From: an uncultured Bacillota bacterium | GTDB taxonomy: Bacteria; Bacillota; Clostridia; Lachnospirales; CAG-274 | Assembly: GCA_958426775.1 (NCBI GenBank) | Contig: CATZZP010000019.1 | Coordinates: 1 to 42,151, forward strand | Length of the DNA stretch: 42,151 bases | Direction: 5' to 3' | In this document: one piece after another, positions 17,417-26,654 of the stretch | How the letters are laid out: each line of letters opens with the position of its first letter | Position numbering within the stretch: position 1 is the first letter of the stretch | Translations under genes and position numbers: made by a program | The notes under the pieces: model-generated | The model's input: the letters and a program-made list of their open reading frames with translations, nothing else | Told to the model about the DNA's origin: nothing | Database searches by the model: none

Positions 17417-17457
17417 ATAAATGGGTGCATACCGATTAAATCGGCACGGTAATTATT

Positions 17458-17485
17458 ATTATAATATAGTATTTAATAAAGTCAA
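17458..17485 (-). promoter_or_regulatory. Promoter of ssrA
   Basis: On the minus strand TTGACT (17480-17485) is followed after 16 bases by a perfect TATAAT (17458-17463). About 35 bases of leader then precede the mature tmRNA 5' end. The leader contains CCGATTTAATCGG and a hairpin that pairs into the acceptor strand. Confidence 0.8.
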
Positions 17486-17503
17486 GGGTTTTAATATGAC
17501 AAA

Positions 17504-18421
17504 TTAATTACAATTATTATTCTCGTCCTCAGAAAGACTGCTTATTTGAACGGATTTCTGATATTCTTTAGGTGAAATACCGTATTCCTTTTTAAAGGCT
17601 CTGAAAAATGAGGTATAGTCACTAAAACCGTACGTTTCTGCAACGTTGGTAATAGATTCCCCCGTAGCTATATTATTTTTGCAGATACTAAGCCTTTTCT
17701 TTATTACATATTGATGTAAGGAAATTCCTAAATTATCTTTAAAGATATGAGATACATAGTATTTACTTGTATAAAATTCTTTTGCAATTTTTTCCAAAGA
17801 AAGCTCTTGTGCAATATTTCTGTTAATATATTCTAATATTAAAGTATGAAGCTCTTTTTTAGAGGTAGCTAATGATGATTGGTTCTGATAAATTAATCTG
17901 TTAATTTTATATAATGTGTTAATAATATATGTTGTGGTAATTGAATTTTTAAAAATATCGCTGTTGTTGTATTCAACCCACATATCTAAAAAAATACTAA
18001 GCATTTCATTAAATTGTATGTAATCAAGGTGGTAGATGTAGCGTTTATTGTCCTTAGCATAATCCAGGGCGTATTTTACATCATTAAAAAGCTTTGTCAT
18101 ATTTTCAACATAATCATAGTTAAGCCAAACAACAATCCTTTTATAAGAGCTGTCACCTAATGTTATATTAGGGTGGTGAGGTACATTGGGAGGTATAATA
18201 AGCAAATCTCCGGATTTTAAATCATAGCTGAAATCCTCCACATTATAATTAACCGTACCCGATATAAAAAAATACAGCTCATAATTAGGATGGGAGTGTG
18301 TCTTAACTTTTTCAAGAGAAATATCAGAATAGTAAAACATTTCAAAATCCCCGCGGCTCATATATTGTCTACAAACAAAGGGAATAGATGTATCATATTT
18401 GGTTGATTTTTTATGTTTCAA
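17504..18421 (-). CDS. AraC-family transcriptional regulator
   Basis: The 305-residue protein has an N-terminal cupin-type sensor domain (HSHPNYELYFFISGTVNY and LLIIPPNVPHHP, about residues 40-110) and a C-terminal AraC double helix-turn-helix (LSLEKIAKEFYTSKYYVSHIF and ITNVAETYGFSDYTSFFRAFKKEYGISPKEY). It likely senses a sugar or uronate and controls the divergent uxu operon. No ATG fits: I chose the TTG at 18421 (MKHKKSTKYD), preceded by GGGGTG at six bases; a longer TTG start at 18457 is possible. Direct repeats in the 192-bp divergent gap are candidate binding sites. Confidence 0.88.
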   Translation of the reverse strand: MKHKKSTKYDTSIPFVCRQYMSRGDFEMFYYSDISLEKVKTHSHPNYELYFFISGTVNYNVEDFSYDLKSGDLLIIPPNVPHHPNITLGDSSYKRIVVWLNYDYVENMTKLFNDVKYALDYAKDNKRYIYHLDYIQFNEMLSIFLDMWVEYNNSDIFKNSITTTYIINTLYKINRLIYQNQSSLATSKKELHTLILEYINRNIAQELSLEKIAKEFYTSKYYVSHIFKDNLGISLHQYVIKKRLSICKNNIATGESITNVAETYGFSDYTSFFRAFKKEYGISPKEYQKSVQISSLSEDENNNCN

Positions 18422-18503
18422 GAAAAACACCCCGCAATCTATTGAAAAAATACACAAAAATAAATTAATAATTTTTAAAAGCTTAATTATATTCTACAAT
18501 ATT

Positions 18504-18546
18504 ATAACAATTTTTGCAATGTTAAAAACAATAATAACAATGTTAT
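18504..18546. promoter_or_regulatory. Candidate AraC-regulator operator in the uxuA promoter region
   Basis: ATAACAAT occurs at 18504-18511 and 18534-18541, and CAATGTTA at 18517-18524 and 18538-18545. The CAATGTTA copies are exactly 21 bp apart, two helical turns, as expected for AraC-type direct repeats. The distal copy forms the palindrome ATAAC-AAT-GTTAT (18534-18546), which covers the poor -35 region. Confidence 0.5.
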
Positions 18547-18569
18547 AACCTAAAAATTATATATATAAT
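18541..18569 (+). promoter_or_regulatory. Putative activator-dependent promoter of uxuA
   Basis: A perfect -10 box TATAAT (18564-18569) has only TGTTAT (18541-18546) at the 17-base spacing for -35. A good -10 with a poor -35 overlapped by a repeat is the pattern expected for activation by an AraC-type protein. The uxuA start follows 44 bases later. Confidence 0.5.
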
Positions 18570-18613
18570 TAAATTAACTTATAAGGAACCAAACAAAAAA
18601 AGGAGGAATTTTT

Positions 18614-19669
18614 ATGAAATTATCGTTCAGATGGTATGGGGAAGATGACAAGGTAACCCTTGAAAATATCAGACAAATCCCCGGTATGCAGTCTATTGTT
18701 ACTGCTGTTTATGATGTACCTGTAGGAGAGGTGTGGAGCAGAGAGAGTATTCAAAGGCTTAAGAAGCTTACAGAGGATGCAGGTCTTGGCTTTGACGTAA
18801 TTGAAAGCATACCTGTTCATGAGGATATTAAGCTGGGCAAAGGTGACAGGGACAGATATATTGCAAATTATTGCGAAAATATCAGGCGAGTTGCCGAAGC
18901 AGGTATTAAATGTATCTGTTACAACTTTATGCCTGTGTTTGATTGGACAAGAACGCAGCTCGATCATGTGCTTGAGGACGGCTCAACCTCATTAGTTTAT
19001 TATCAGGAGCAGGTTGACAAGGTTAATCCTCTTGAAAGTGACAGCGACCTTACCTTACCCGGTTGGGACGCAAGCTATACAAGAGAAGAACTAAAGGCTG
19101 TAGTTGCTCAATACAACGCTATGAGCGAGGATGATTTATGGAATAATTTAACATACTTCCTTGAAAGAGTAATACCTATTGCAGCTGAATGTGATGTTAA
19201 TATGGCTATTCATGAGGATGACCCATGCTGGAGTATATTTGGTTTGCCAAGAATTATTGTTGATGAAAAGAGCCTTGACAGATTTTTAAGCATTGTAAAT
19301 GACAGACATCATGGAATTACACTTTGTACAGGTTCACTTGGCTGTTCAGCTAAAAATGATGTAGTGAAGATGGCTGCAAAATATGCTAAAATGGGCAGAA
19401 TTCATTTTGCACACCTTAGAAATGTTGCAATACTCGACAATGACAGAGGCTTTGAGGAAAGAGCACATCTTTCAAGCTGTGGTTCTCTTGATATGTTTGC
19501 CATTGTAAAGGCACTTCACGATAATGGCTTTGAGGGTTATATAAGACCTGACCACGGCAGAATGATTTGGGGTGAAACAGGCAGACCGGGATACGGACTT
19601 TATGACAGAGCTTTAGGTGCTACCTACATTAATGGCTTATGGGAAGCTTGTGAAAAAATGAGTAAATAA
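18614..19669 (+). CDS. uxuA: Mannonate dehydratase
   Basis: UxuA dehydrates D-mannonate to 2-keto-3-deoxy-D-gluconate in glucuronate breakdown. The 351-residue protein begins with KLSFRWYGEDDKVTLENI and contains CYNFMPVFDWTRT, NMAIHEDDPCW, LCTGSLGC and RPDHGR, with the histidines and cysteine that bind the metal. The ribosome binding site is aaggagg. It is the first gene of a five-gene operon with a TRAP transporter and uxuB, divergent from the AraC regulator. Confidence 0.96.
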   Translation: MKLSFRWYGEDDKVTLENIRQIPGMQSIVTAVYDVPVGEVWSRESIQRLKKLTEDAGLGFDVIESIPVHEDIKLGKGDRDRYIANYCENIRRVAEAGIKCICYNFMPVFDWTRTQLDHVLEDGSTSLVYYQEQVDKVNPLESDSDLTLPGWDASYTREELKAVVAQYNAMSEDDLWNNLTYFLERVIPIAAECDVNMAIHEDDPCWSIFGLPRIIVDEKSLDRFLSIVNDRHHGITLCTGSLGCSAKNDVVKMAAKYAKMGRIHFAHLRNVAILDNDRGFEERAHLSSCGSLDMFAIVKALHDNGFEGYIRPDHGRMIWGETGRPGYGLYDRALGATYINGLWEACEKMSK

Positions 19670-19696
19670 TTTCCCTGACAGAAGGAGGTACTTTAT

Positions 19697-20710
19697 ATGA
19701 AAGGTAAAAAAATATTTAGTGCAATACTGGCAACTGCATTAACGTCTGCATTGCTTACAGGCTGCGGAAGCGATGATGACGGCAAAACTATTGTCAGAAT
19801 AGGTCATAATCAGTCACAGGAGCATCCTACACATATTGCTCTTGTTGAGTTTGAAAAACATATAGAGGAAAATTTAGGTGATAAATATAATGTTGAGGTT
19901 TATCCAAGTGAGCTGTTAGGCTCTCAAACAGATATGGTACAGCTTACACAAACAGGTGCTATTGATTTTTGTGTTGCCAGCAATGCTATACTTGAAACCT
20001 TTAGTAAAAACTATGAAATTTTTAATCTGCCTTATCTGTTTGTAAATACAGAGGCTTATCATGCGGTTATGGATGATACAAGTATTACAGACCAGCTTTT
20101 TAAATCTACATCAAAGGCAGGCTTTGAGGCAGTAACTTGGATAGATGCAGGTACAAGAAACTTTTACACTGTCAAAAAACCTATAGAATCTCCTGCGGAT
20201 TTAAAGGGTTTAAAAATAAGAGTTCAGCAGTCACCTACAAATGTTGAAATGATGCGACTTTTAGGTGGTTCAGCAAACCCTATGGGCTTTGGTGATGTTT
20301 ATACTGCTCTCCAATCTAATATTATAGACGGTGCGGAAAACAACGAACTTGCACTTACAAATAACGGTCATGGTGGTGTTTGTAAATACTATTCATATGA
20401 TATGCACCAGATGGTGCCTGATATTTTAATAGGTAACTATGAATTTCTTGAAGGACTTTCAGAAGAAGACCGAGCTATCTTCGATGAAGGCTTTAAAATT
20501 GTTAATCAGGTAGAGCGAGAAGAATGGACAAAGGCAGTAGAAGAGGCTAAAGAAAAGGCAGAGAAGGAACAAGGTGTTAAATTTAACTATCCCGACCAGG
20601 AACCTTTTGTTGAGGCTTGTAAGCCACTTCACGAAACTGTACTTAACAACAATCCTGAAATAAAGCCTATTTACGATGCTATTCAAGAATACAATGCAAA
20701 GTATGAATAA
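19697..20710 (+). CDS. dctP: TRAP transporter substrate-binding lipoprotein (DctP family)
   Basis: This extracytoplasmic receptor captures an organic acid for the TRAP permease; a uronate or aldonate is likely from context. A lipoprotein signal ends in LLTGCG (lipidated cysteine near residue 23). The mature part shows RIGHNQSQEHPTH, VEVYPSELLGSQTDMVQ, the conserved arginine in LKGLKIRVQ that usually pairs with the substrate carboxylate, and the DGAENN motif. The 337-residue length is normal for DctP. It is followed by the small and large membrane subunits. Confidence 0.94.
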   Translation: MKGKKIFSAILATALTSALLTGCGSDDDGKTIVRIGHNQSQEHPTHIALVEFEKHIEENLGDKYNVEVYPSELLGSQTDMVQLTQTGAIDFCVASNAILETFSKNYEIFNLPYLFVNTEAYHAVMDDTSITDQLFKSTSKAGFEAVTWIDAGTRNFYTVKKPIESPADLKGLKIRVQQSPTNVEMMRLLGGSANPMGFGDVYTALQSNIIDGAENNELALTNNGHGGVCKYYSYDMHQMVPDILIGNYEFLEGLSEEDRAIFDEGFKIVNQVEREEWTKAVEEAKEKAEKEQGVKFNYPDQEPFVEACKPLHETVLNNNPEIKPIYDAIQEYNAKYE

Positions 20711-20724
20711 AGGAGGTATATAGT

Positions 20725-21198
20725 ATGGACAAAACAAGAAAAATTTTAAACAGTATATTAAACTTCCTGGCGGCAACAAGCTTTGCAGCAATGGTTTTGC
20801 TTACCTGCTGGCAGGTGTTTACAAGATATATTTTAAAAAATCCTTCTCCTTGGTCAGAAGAGCTTGTATCCTATCTGTTTGCATGGATGACGCTTTTAGG
20901 TGCATCTGTAGTAACAGGTGAAAGAGGACATATGAATATACCTGTTTTAGTAGACCGTATGGGTATAAAGGGCAAAATTGCCATGAATATATTAGCTGAA
21001 ATTATAGCATTCTTATTTGCTGCAATTATTCTTGTATACGGTGGTATAAAGATTACTAACCTTGCTATGGGTCAGCTTACATCTGCATTAGGTGTTTCTA
21101 TTGGTATATTCTATACCGTAATGCCTCTTTGCGGTGTACTTAATATGATTTACTGCGTGCTTAATATTGTTGAAATTTGTACAAAAAAGGAGGTATAA
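20725..21198 (+). CDS. dctQ: TRAP transporter small permease (DctQ family)
   Basis: The 157-residue protein has four hydrophobic helices and the DctQ signature QVFTRYILKNPSPWSEELVSYLFAWMTLLGA. DctQ binds the large permease and is needed for transport. It lies 14 bases after dctP and three bases before dctM, each with an AGGAGG-type ribosome binding site, so the three subunits are clearly one transporter. Confidence 0.94.
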   Translation: MDKTRKILNSILNFLAATSFAAMVLLTCWQVFTRYILKNPSPWSEELVSYLFAWMTLLGASVVTGERGHMNIPVLVDRMGIKGKIAMNILAEIIAFLFAAIILVYGGIKITNLAMGQLTSALGVSIGIFYTVMPLCGVLNMIYCVLNIVEICTKKEV

Positions 21199-21201
21199 TT
21201 T

Positions 21202-22506
21202 ATGGCTGTTGAATCTTTATTAATTATTATTGTAATATTAGCGGTATTGCTTGCCTTAGGAGTACCTATATCTTATGCGATAGGTATTTCCGCAATGGCA
21301 GCAATTATTCAGACCGTACCTCTTGATATTTCTGTTGTAACAGCGGCACAAAGAACCTTTGTAGGTATGAGTAAATTCAGCTTAACTGCTATTCCGTTTT
21401 TTATACTTGCAGGTAATCTTATGAATCAGGGTGGTATTGCAAAGCGACTTGTTGATTTTGTTAATGCACTTTTAGGCAAGCTCCCCGGTTCACTTCTTGT
21501 AACAAATGTTGGTGCAAACGCTCTTTTCGGTGCAATTTCAGGCTCTGCTTCCGCAGCGGCGGCAGCAGTAGGTAATATGGTCAGAGAGGGCGAGGAGGAG
21601 CTTGGTTATGACCCTGCGGTATGTGCGGCAACAAACGGTGCATCTGCTCCGTCAGGTCTTTTAATTCCGCCTTCAAATGCACTTATAACCTATTCTCTTG
21701 TATCAGGCGGTACATCTGTTGCAGCTCTTTTCCTTGCAGGCTATATCCCTGGTATAATTTGGGCTATATGCTGTGTTATTGTTGCTGTTATTATAGCTAA
21801 GAAAAAAGGCTATGTAGGTATTAAGGGCAAGTTTAGCTTTAAAACCTTAGGTATTGCAACACTCAGAGCGTTGCCGGCTCTTTCTCTTATAGTTGTTGTT
21901 ATCGGTGGTATTGTAGGCGGTATTTTTACGGCTACAGAGGGCTCTGCAATTGCAGTTGTATATGCACTTATATTAGGACTTATATATAAAAATATCACAT
22001 GGCAGAATTTTAAAGAAATCCTTATTGAAAGTGCTAAAATGAGTGGCATGATTGTATTCCTTATCGGTGTATCAAATATTTTAAGCTGGGTTATGGCATT
22101 TACACAGATACCTCAGGCTATTGCATCAGTTTTACTTGGTATTACCGAAAATAAGTACATTATTCTGCTTATTATGAATGTTATTCTCCTTATTGCCGGC
22201 ACATTTATGGACGTTACCCCTGCTATTCTTATCTTTACACCTTTATTCCTGCCTATTGTTAAGGAATTTGGTATGCACCCTGTACACTTTGGTTTAATAC
22301 TTACCTACAACCTTTGTATAGGTAATATTACACCACCTGTAGGTAACACACTTTTTGTTGCAATTAAGGTAGGCAAAACAACTTTGGCAAAGGTTATGCC
22401 ATATATGTTAATGTTCTATTTATCTATAATCGTAGGCTTGCTCCTTGTAACCTATGTACCGGGCATAAGCATGATTTTACCTGAAATGGCAGGTCTTATT
22501 AAATAA
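21202..22506 (+). CDS. dctM: TRAP transporter large permease (DctM family)
   Basis: DctM forms the substrate pathway and uses the sodium gradient. The 434-residue protein has about 12 hydrophobic segments. The family blocks FFILAGNLMNQGGIAKRLVDF, NVGANALFGAISGSASAA, PPSNALITYSLVSG, GTFMDVTPAILIFTP and NLCIGNITPPVG are clear. The gene sits between dctQ and uxuB, which ties the transporter to uronate or mannonate uptake. Confidence 0.95.
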   Translation: MAVESLLIIIVILAVLLALGVPISYAIGISAMAAIIQTVPLDISVVTAAQRTFVGMSKFSLTAIPFFILAGNLMNQGGIAKRLVDFVNALLGKLPGSLLVTNVGANALFGAISGSASAAAAAVGNMVREGEEELGYDPAVCAATNGASAPSGLLIPPSNALITYSLVSGGTSVAALFLAGYIPGIIWAICCVIVAVIIAKKKGYVGIKGKFSFKTLGIATLRALPALSLIVVVIGGIVGGIFTATEGSAIAVVYALILGLIYKNITWQNFKEILIESAKMSGMIVFLIGVSNILSWVMAFTQIPQAIASVLLGITENKYIILLIMNVILLIAGTFMDVTPAILIFTPLFLPIVKEFGMHPVHFGLILTYNLCIGNITPPVGNTLFVAIKVGKTTLAKVMPYMLMFYLSIIVGLLLVTYVPGISMILPEMAGLIK

Positions 22507-22517
22507 GGAGGTACAAT

Positions 22518-24128
22518 ATGAGGCTAAATTTATATGATATAAAAAATAATCCTGATTGGAAAAATTCATCAATAGCTTTGCCGTCTTATGACGGCGAGGC
22601 TATTGCCCAAAATACTAAACAATCTCCTGTCTGGGTACATTTCGGAATTGGAAACATATTCAGAATTTTTATTGGCGGTATTGCCGATAAGCTGATTTCT
22701 GAGGGTAAAACGGATAAGGGTATTACCTGTGTAGAATCCTTTGACTTTGATGTGGTAGATAAGATTTATAAGCCATACGATAATCTTGTGCTTTCTGTAA
22801 CCTTAAAGGCTGACGGCACAACAGAAAAGTCCGTCTTGGCATCGCTTACAGAGGCAATTAAGTCAGACAGCAGTAATGAAGAACAGTGGAGCAGGTTGAA
22901 AGAAATATTTAGTAATAAGGATTTACAGATGGTATCCTTTACCATTACCGAAAAAGGATATGCTCTTTGTAATTCAGAGGGTATGTTTTTCCCTTTTATA
23001 CAGGCAGATATTGATAACGGTCCTAACAAAGCTAAATCAGCAATGGCAGTTGTTTGTGCTATGCTTTATGAAAGATTTAAGGCGTGCAAAGCACCTCTTG
23101 CGGTAGTATCTATGGATAACTGTTCACATAACGGTGAAAAGCTTGGTAATTCAATTAAAACCATGGCTGAAAAATGGCTTGAAAAGGGGTTTGTTGAGCC
23201 TGAATTTTTAGATTACATTAAGGACGAAAATACTATTTCCTTCCCATGGTCAATGATTGATAAAATTACACCAAGACCCTCTGATATTGTAGCCAAAAGT
23301 CTTGAAGCGGAAGGTGTTGAGGATATTGGAGCTGTTGTAACAAGCAAAGGCACCTATATTGCACCTTTTGTTAATGCAGAGGGACCTCAATACCTTGTAA
23401 TAGAGGACAATTTCCCTAACGGCAGACCTGAGCTTGAAGCAGCAGGTGTATACATGACAGATAGAGATACTGTTAATAATGTGGAAAGAATGAAGGTAAC
23501 AACCTGTCTTAATCCCCTCCATACAGCCTTAGCTGTATATGGCTGTCTTTTGGATTATACCCTTATTGCCGATGAAATGAAAGATAAGGAGCTTAAGGGC
23601 TTAGTTGAGGGTATAGGTCTTACAGAGGGTATGCCTGTTGTAATTGACCCGGGTATTTTATCTCCCGATGACTTTGTATCAGAGGTTTTAAATGTAAGAA
23701 TGCCTAATCCTTTTATGCCTGACGCTCCTCAGAGAATAGCTACGGATACCTCTCAGAAGGTGGGTATAAGATATGGTGAAACCATTAAGGCTTATGTTAA
23801 GAAATACGGTGATGCTAAAAAGCTTACCTACATTCCGTTAGCTATTGCAGGTTGGTGCAGATACCTTATGGGAATAAATGATAAGGGTGAAGCCTTTGAG
23901 CTTTCCGCTGACCCTATGCTAAGTGAGCTTTGTCCTATGCTTGCTGATATTAAGTTAGGTGATAAGGACAGCTATAAGGGACAGCTTAAGCCTATATTAT
24001 CAAATGAAAATATTTTTGGTGTTGATTTGTACAAGGCAGGTATAGGTGAAAAGATAGAGGAAATGTTTACAGAGCTTATAGAGGATAAGGGTACTGTAAG
24101 AAAAACTCTTCAAAAATATGTTAAATAG
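22518..24128 (+). CDS. uxuB: Mannitol-dehydrogenase-family oxidoreductase, probably fructuronate reductase
   Basis: UxuB reduces D-fructuronate to D-mannonate with NADH, the step before UxuA. The 536-residue protein is in the long-chain polyol dehydrogenase family: the dinucleotide motif WVHFGIGNIFR lies near residue 35 and the catalytic K-x5-N-x2-H set is K326, N332 and H335. It is about 50 residues longer than E. coli UxuB. A mannitol or tagaturonate oxidoreductase cannot be excluded by motifs alone, but co-transcription with uxuA favours UxuB. It ends the operon before a strong terminator. Confidence 0.87.
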   Translation: MRLNLYDIKNNPDWKNSSIALPSYDGEAIAQNTKQSPVWVHFGIGNIFRIFIGGIADKLISEGKTDKGITCVESFDFDVVDKIYKPYDNLVLSVTLKADGTTEKSVLASLTEAIKSDSSNEEQWSRLKEIFSNKDLQMVSFTITEKGYALCNSEGMFFPFIQADIDNGPNKAKSAMAVVCAMLYERFKACKAPLAVVSMDNCSHNGEKLGNSIKTMAEKWLEKGFVEPEFLDYIKDENTISFPWSMIDKITPRPSDIVAKSLEAEGVEDIGAVVTSKGTYIAPFVNAEGPQYLVIEDNFPNGRPELEAAGVYMTDRDTVNNVERMKVTTCLNPLHTALAVYGCLLDYTLIADEMKDKELKGLVEGIGLTEGMPVVIDPGILSPDDFVSEVLNVRMPNPFMPDAPQRIATDTSQKVGIRYGETIKAYVKKYGDAKKLTYIPLAIAGWCRYLMGINDKGEAFELSADPMLSELCPMLADIKLGDKDSYKGQLKPILSNENIFGVDLYKAGIGEKIEEMFTELIEDKGTVRKTLQKYVK

Positions 24129-24142
24129 GTTATTGTAAATAT

Positions 24143-24180
24143 AAAAGCACATCCCATAATTAAAAATGAGATGTGCTTTT
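24143..24180. terminator. Terminator between convergent uxuB and pectate lyase genes
   Basis: AAAAGCACATC (24143-24153) pairs with GATGTGCTTTT (24170-24180), with CAT/ATG continuing the stem inside, and TTTTTGC follows on the plus strand. The minus strand end has TTTTATATTT, so it probably serves both genes. Confidence 0.85.
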
Positions 24181-24262
24181 TGCTGTCTAAATTTTATTTT
24201 GCAGCTTTTGTATAAGTTGTATTAACTTACTTTGTTGTATCAGTTTTTACGAATTGTGATTT

Positions 24263-26626
24263 TTATGCATTTGCTACACTTATCTCAGAAAATTTAACCG
24301 TATTAAGGTTATCAAGCTTGTTATTAACCTTATTTCCGTCAACTGCAAGACCAACATAAATCTTGGAGTTCATTGGAATTTCTGTTGAACCTACCTCTGC
24401 CCAATCTTTTCCGTCAGGTGAACAGTAAGCTGTGAAAACATCACCCTTACGTTCTAACTTAAGATAATAACCAAGCCATGTATCAAGCTCCTTAAGATGT
24501 ATATCATTTACTAAAGGAATGCCTGCTTCTGCAGCTCTTTCAGGTGAATCAAGAATTTCGTCTAAAAGAGATATATCCTTATCTGTCTCAGTACGTGAAG
24601 CAAGATATATCGACCAAGGATTTCTGTAGTAGGTAGTAGACTTGCCTGTTTCGGGATTTTCCTCTTTCCACTGATAAGCTTTTGTCCAGCTGATACCAAG
24701 TGCAGCTGTTTTAGCGTTAGGTTCAAGACTCTCTCTGAACATAAGTCCTGCAAAGGCGTGGTTATCTACAGGAGTCATTTCATCAAGCTTAGCAATAATA
24801 ACACCATCACCGTCTAAGGTAGTATAGGTGTAACGGAATTTATCGCTGTTGCTTTCAAGTTTACCTGAACCCTTGATTACAAGAGTGTCATCCTTTTGTA
24901 CAGAGTTGCCCTTTATATTAGGGTTACCTATATCAAGAGTACTCCAGCCTTCGTTTGATACTTCCTTATTGTTTACGTGTATGGTTGCCGCAAAGGTTTG
25001 TGTTGAGTTGCCCTGAATATCTGTTGCCTTAGCACTGATACTGTAGGTGCCGTCAGAAAGGTTGACATTCATCTCATAAGGTGCTTCTGTATCAGTGCCT
25101 ATAATTTTATCACCGTTATAGAAATCCACCTTAGCAATAGCATCATCATCCTTAACCTCTGCTTTAATGCTGATAGGCTCACTTACAGAGCATATTGCAT
25201 TGTTAACAGGTGATGTAAGTTCGATTTCAGGGTTGTCCGGTACATAATTCATATCAACTAAAGAGTTAGCATAAACCTCAACATAAGCATATCCGCTTGG
25301 TGAAAATTTACGGCTGTCACTTGGATCATTTGGATTAAGTCCGTTAGCCGTTTCCCATTCATTTGGTATACCATCTCTGTCTGCATCAAGACTTGCAGGT
25401 CTTACATAAGTTTCTGTATATGGCAGACCGCCAACCTCCTCGTGGCGATTAGCAAATTCACCTGTACCGGCCTTAACTTCATTTAAAATTCTCTGGTCAA
25501 GAGCGTCACGTCTTGGATATGTAGCACCTGCCATTGCTATAACCTTCTTGTAGGCATCTTCAGCTGTATCTGTAGTAAGGTTACGAGCCTTAATACCATC
25601 CATAAGGAATGGTGTAGCAGAAATTTCTGTGAAAGGTGCATTACTTTCAGAAATATAAATACCCTTAGAGTTATCAGCAGTTACTTCTGCATTTCCCTCA
25701 AGGACATTACCCTTAAGGAAGAATTTGCCCGGCTTTTCCTTTTCGCCTGCATCCATAAGGCGAGAAGCAACATTATCACGTGTACCGGGACCCGGCTTTA
25801 AGTAGTTATAAACAAAGTTAGCCTCGCTGCGACCTCCTCCGTAACAGGAGTTAAAACCCCAGTTATAGATTACATTGTTACGCATATCAAATCTTGCAAT
25901 ATGGTCATTGTCATCAGCCTCAGGAGTTCCGCCGCCCATACGTGGGTTACGTGAGGTGTGGTTTGCAATAAGATTGTGGTGATAGGTAGTATTAACACCG
26001 CCCATAATAGCACCGTAACCATGGCGACCCTTTGTATGACCGCTCATTGTAAGACTTTCTGCAATAATTGACCACTGTACCGTCATATTTTCTGCACGGT
26101 AAAGTGACATTGTTTCATCAGTTGACCAGCTTGCAGAAACATGGTCAACAATAAGATTTTTCATACTACGACCCCATAGAGCATCCATAGAGTCACCGTC
26201 ATGTACATTTTTAGCACCAGGGCGGAAACGTAAATAACGTAGAATAACATTTTCGCATTTACTTATGTTTGTTTCATAGCCGTAAATAGTAATACCGTCA
26301 CCGGGAGCTGTCTGACCTAAAATAGAAATATTCTTGCCGCTTATTCTAAGCGGCTCCTTTAAGTCGATAACACCTGATACATCAAAAACAATAATTCTGT
26401 TGTCTTTACTAACAGCATCACGTAAGGAACCCTTAATAGGTGTTTCCCCCTGTGCATAGTCCTCAACAGTAGTTACTATGTATACCTCGCCGCTTCTGCC
26501 GCCTGTGGTATACTTGCCGCCACCCTCTGCACCTGGAAAAGCGGGTATAGGAGTATAGGCAAAAATGGGGGTAAGTGCGGAAAATGTCACAATACCCGAA
26601 AGAAGTAGTGCAATAAATCTCTTCAT
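24263..26626 (-). CDS. Secreted multidomain pectate lyase (polysaccharide lyase family 1 type)
   Basis: Pectate lyases cut polygalacturonate by beta-elimination. I start at the ATG at 26626, preceded by AGGAGGT, giving 787 residues with a 23-residue signal peptide (MKRFIALLLSG...IFA). A parallel beta-helix domain follows with FPGAEGGGKYTTGGR, DHVSASWSTDET (about residue 157) and the likely catalytic arginine region SRNPRMGG (about 224). Near residue 412 is DADRDGIPNEWE, then an Ig-like domain (about 450-550) and a C-terminal concanavalin-like domain. No SLH, dockerin or sortase motif is present, so it should be released. The family number is from pattern recall. Confidence 0.9.
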   Translation of the reverse strand: MKRFIALLLSGIVTFSALTPIFAYTPIPAFPGAEGGGKYTTGGRSGEVYIVTTVEDYAQGETPIKGSLRDAVSKDNRIIVFDVSGVIDLKEPLRISGKNISILGQTAPGDGITIYGYETNISKCENVILRYLRFRPGAKNVHDGDSMDALWGRSMKNLIVDHVSASWSTDETMSLYRAENMTVQWSIIAESLTMSGHTKGRHGYGAIMGGVNTTYHHNLIANHTSRNPRMGGGTPEADDNDHIARFDMRNNVIYNWGFNSCYGGGRSEANFVYNYLKPGPGTRDNVASRLMDAGEKEKPGKFFLKGNVLEGNAEVTADNSKGIYISESNAPFTEISATPFLMDGIKARNLTTDTAEDAYKKVIAMAGATYPRRDALDQRILNEVKAGTGEFANRHEEVGGLPYTETYVRPASLDADRDGIPNEWETANGLNPNDPSDSRKFSPSGYAYVEVYANSLVDMNYVPDNPEIELTSPVNNAICSVSEPISIKAEVKDDDAIAKVDFYNGDKIIGTDTEAPYEMNVNLSDGTYSISAKATDIQGNSTQTFAATIHVNNKEVSNEGWSTLDIGNPNIKGNSVQKDDTLVIKGSGKLESNSDKFRYTYTTLDGDGVIIAKLDEMTPVDNHAFAGLMFRESLEPNAKTAALGISWTKAYQWKEENPETGKSTTYYRNPWSIYLASRTETDKDISLLDEILDSPERAAEAGIPLVNDIHLKELDTWLGYYLKLERKGDVFTAYCSPDGKDWAEVGSTEIPMNSKIYVGLAVDGNKVNNKLDNLNTVKFSEISVANA

Positions 26627-26654
26627 ATAATACCTCCTTTTGCTTTTTTTATTT

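Noticed and set aside
22518..24128. Mannitol dehydrogenase proper
   Set aside because: Motifs fit the whole polyol dehydrogenase family, but co-transcription with uxuA and a TRAP transporter favours fructuronate reductase.
25372..25410. Possible dockerin in the pectate lyase (DADRDG motif)
   Set aside because: The motif occurs once and is followed by IPNEWE, the calcium-loop pattern common at the end of PL1 catalytic domains; dockerins need two repeats.
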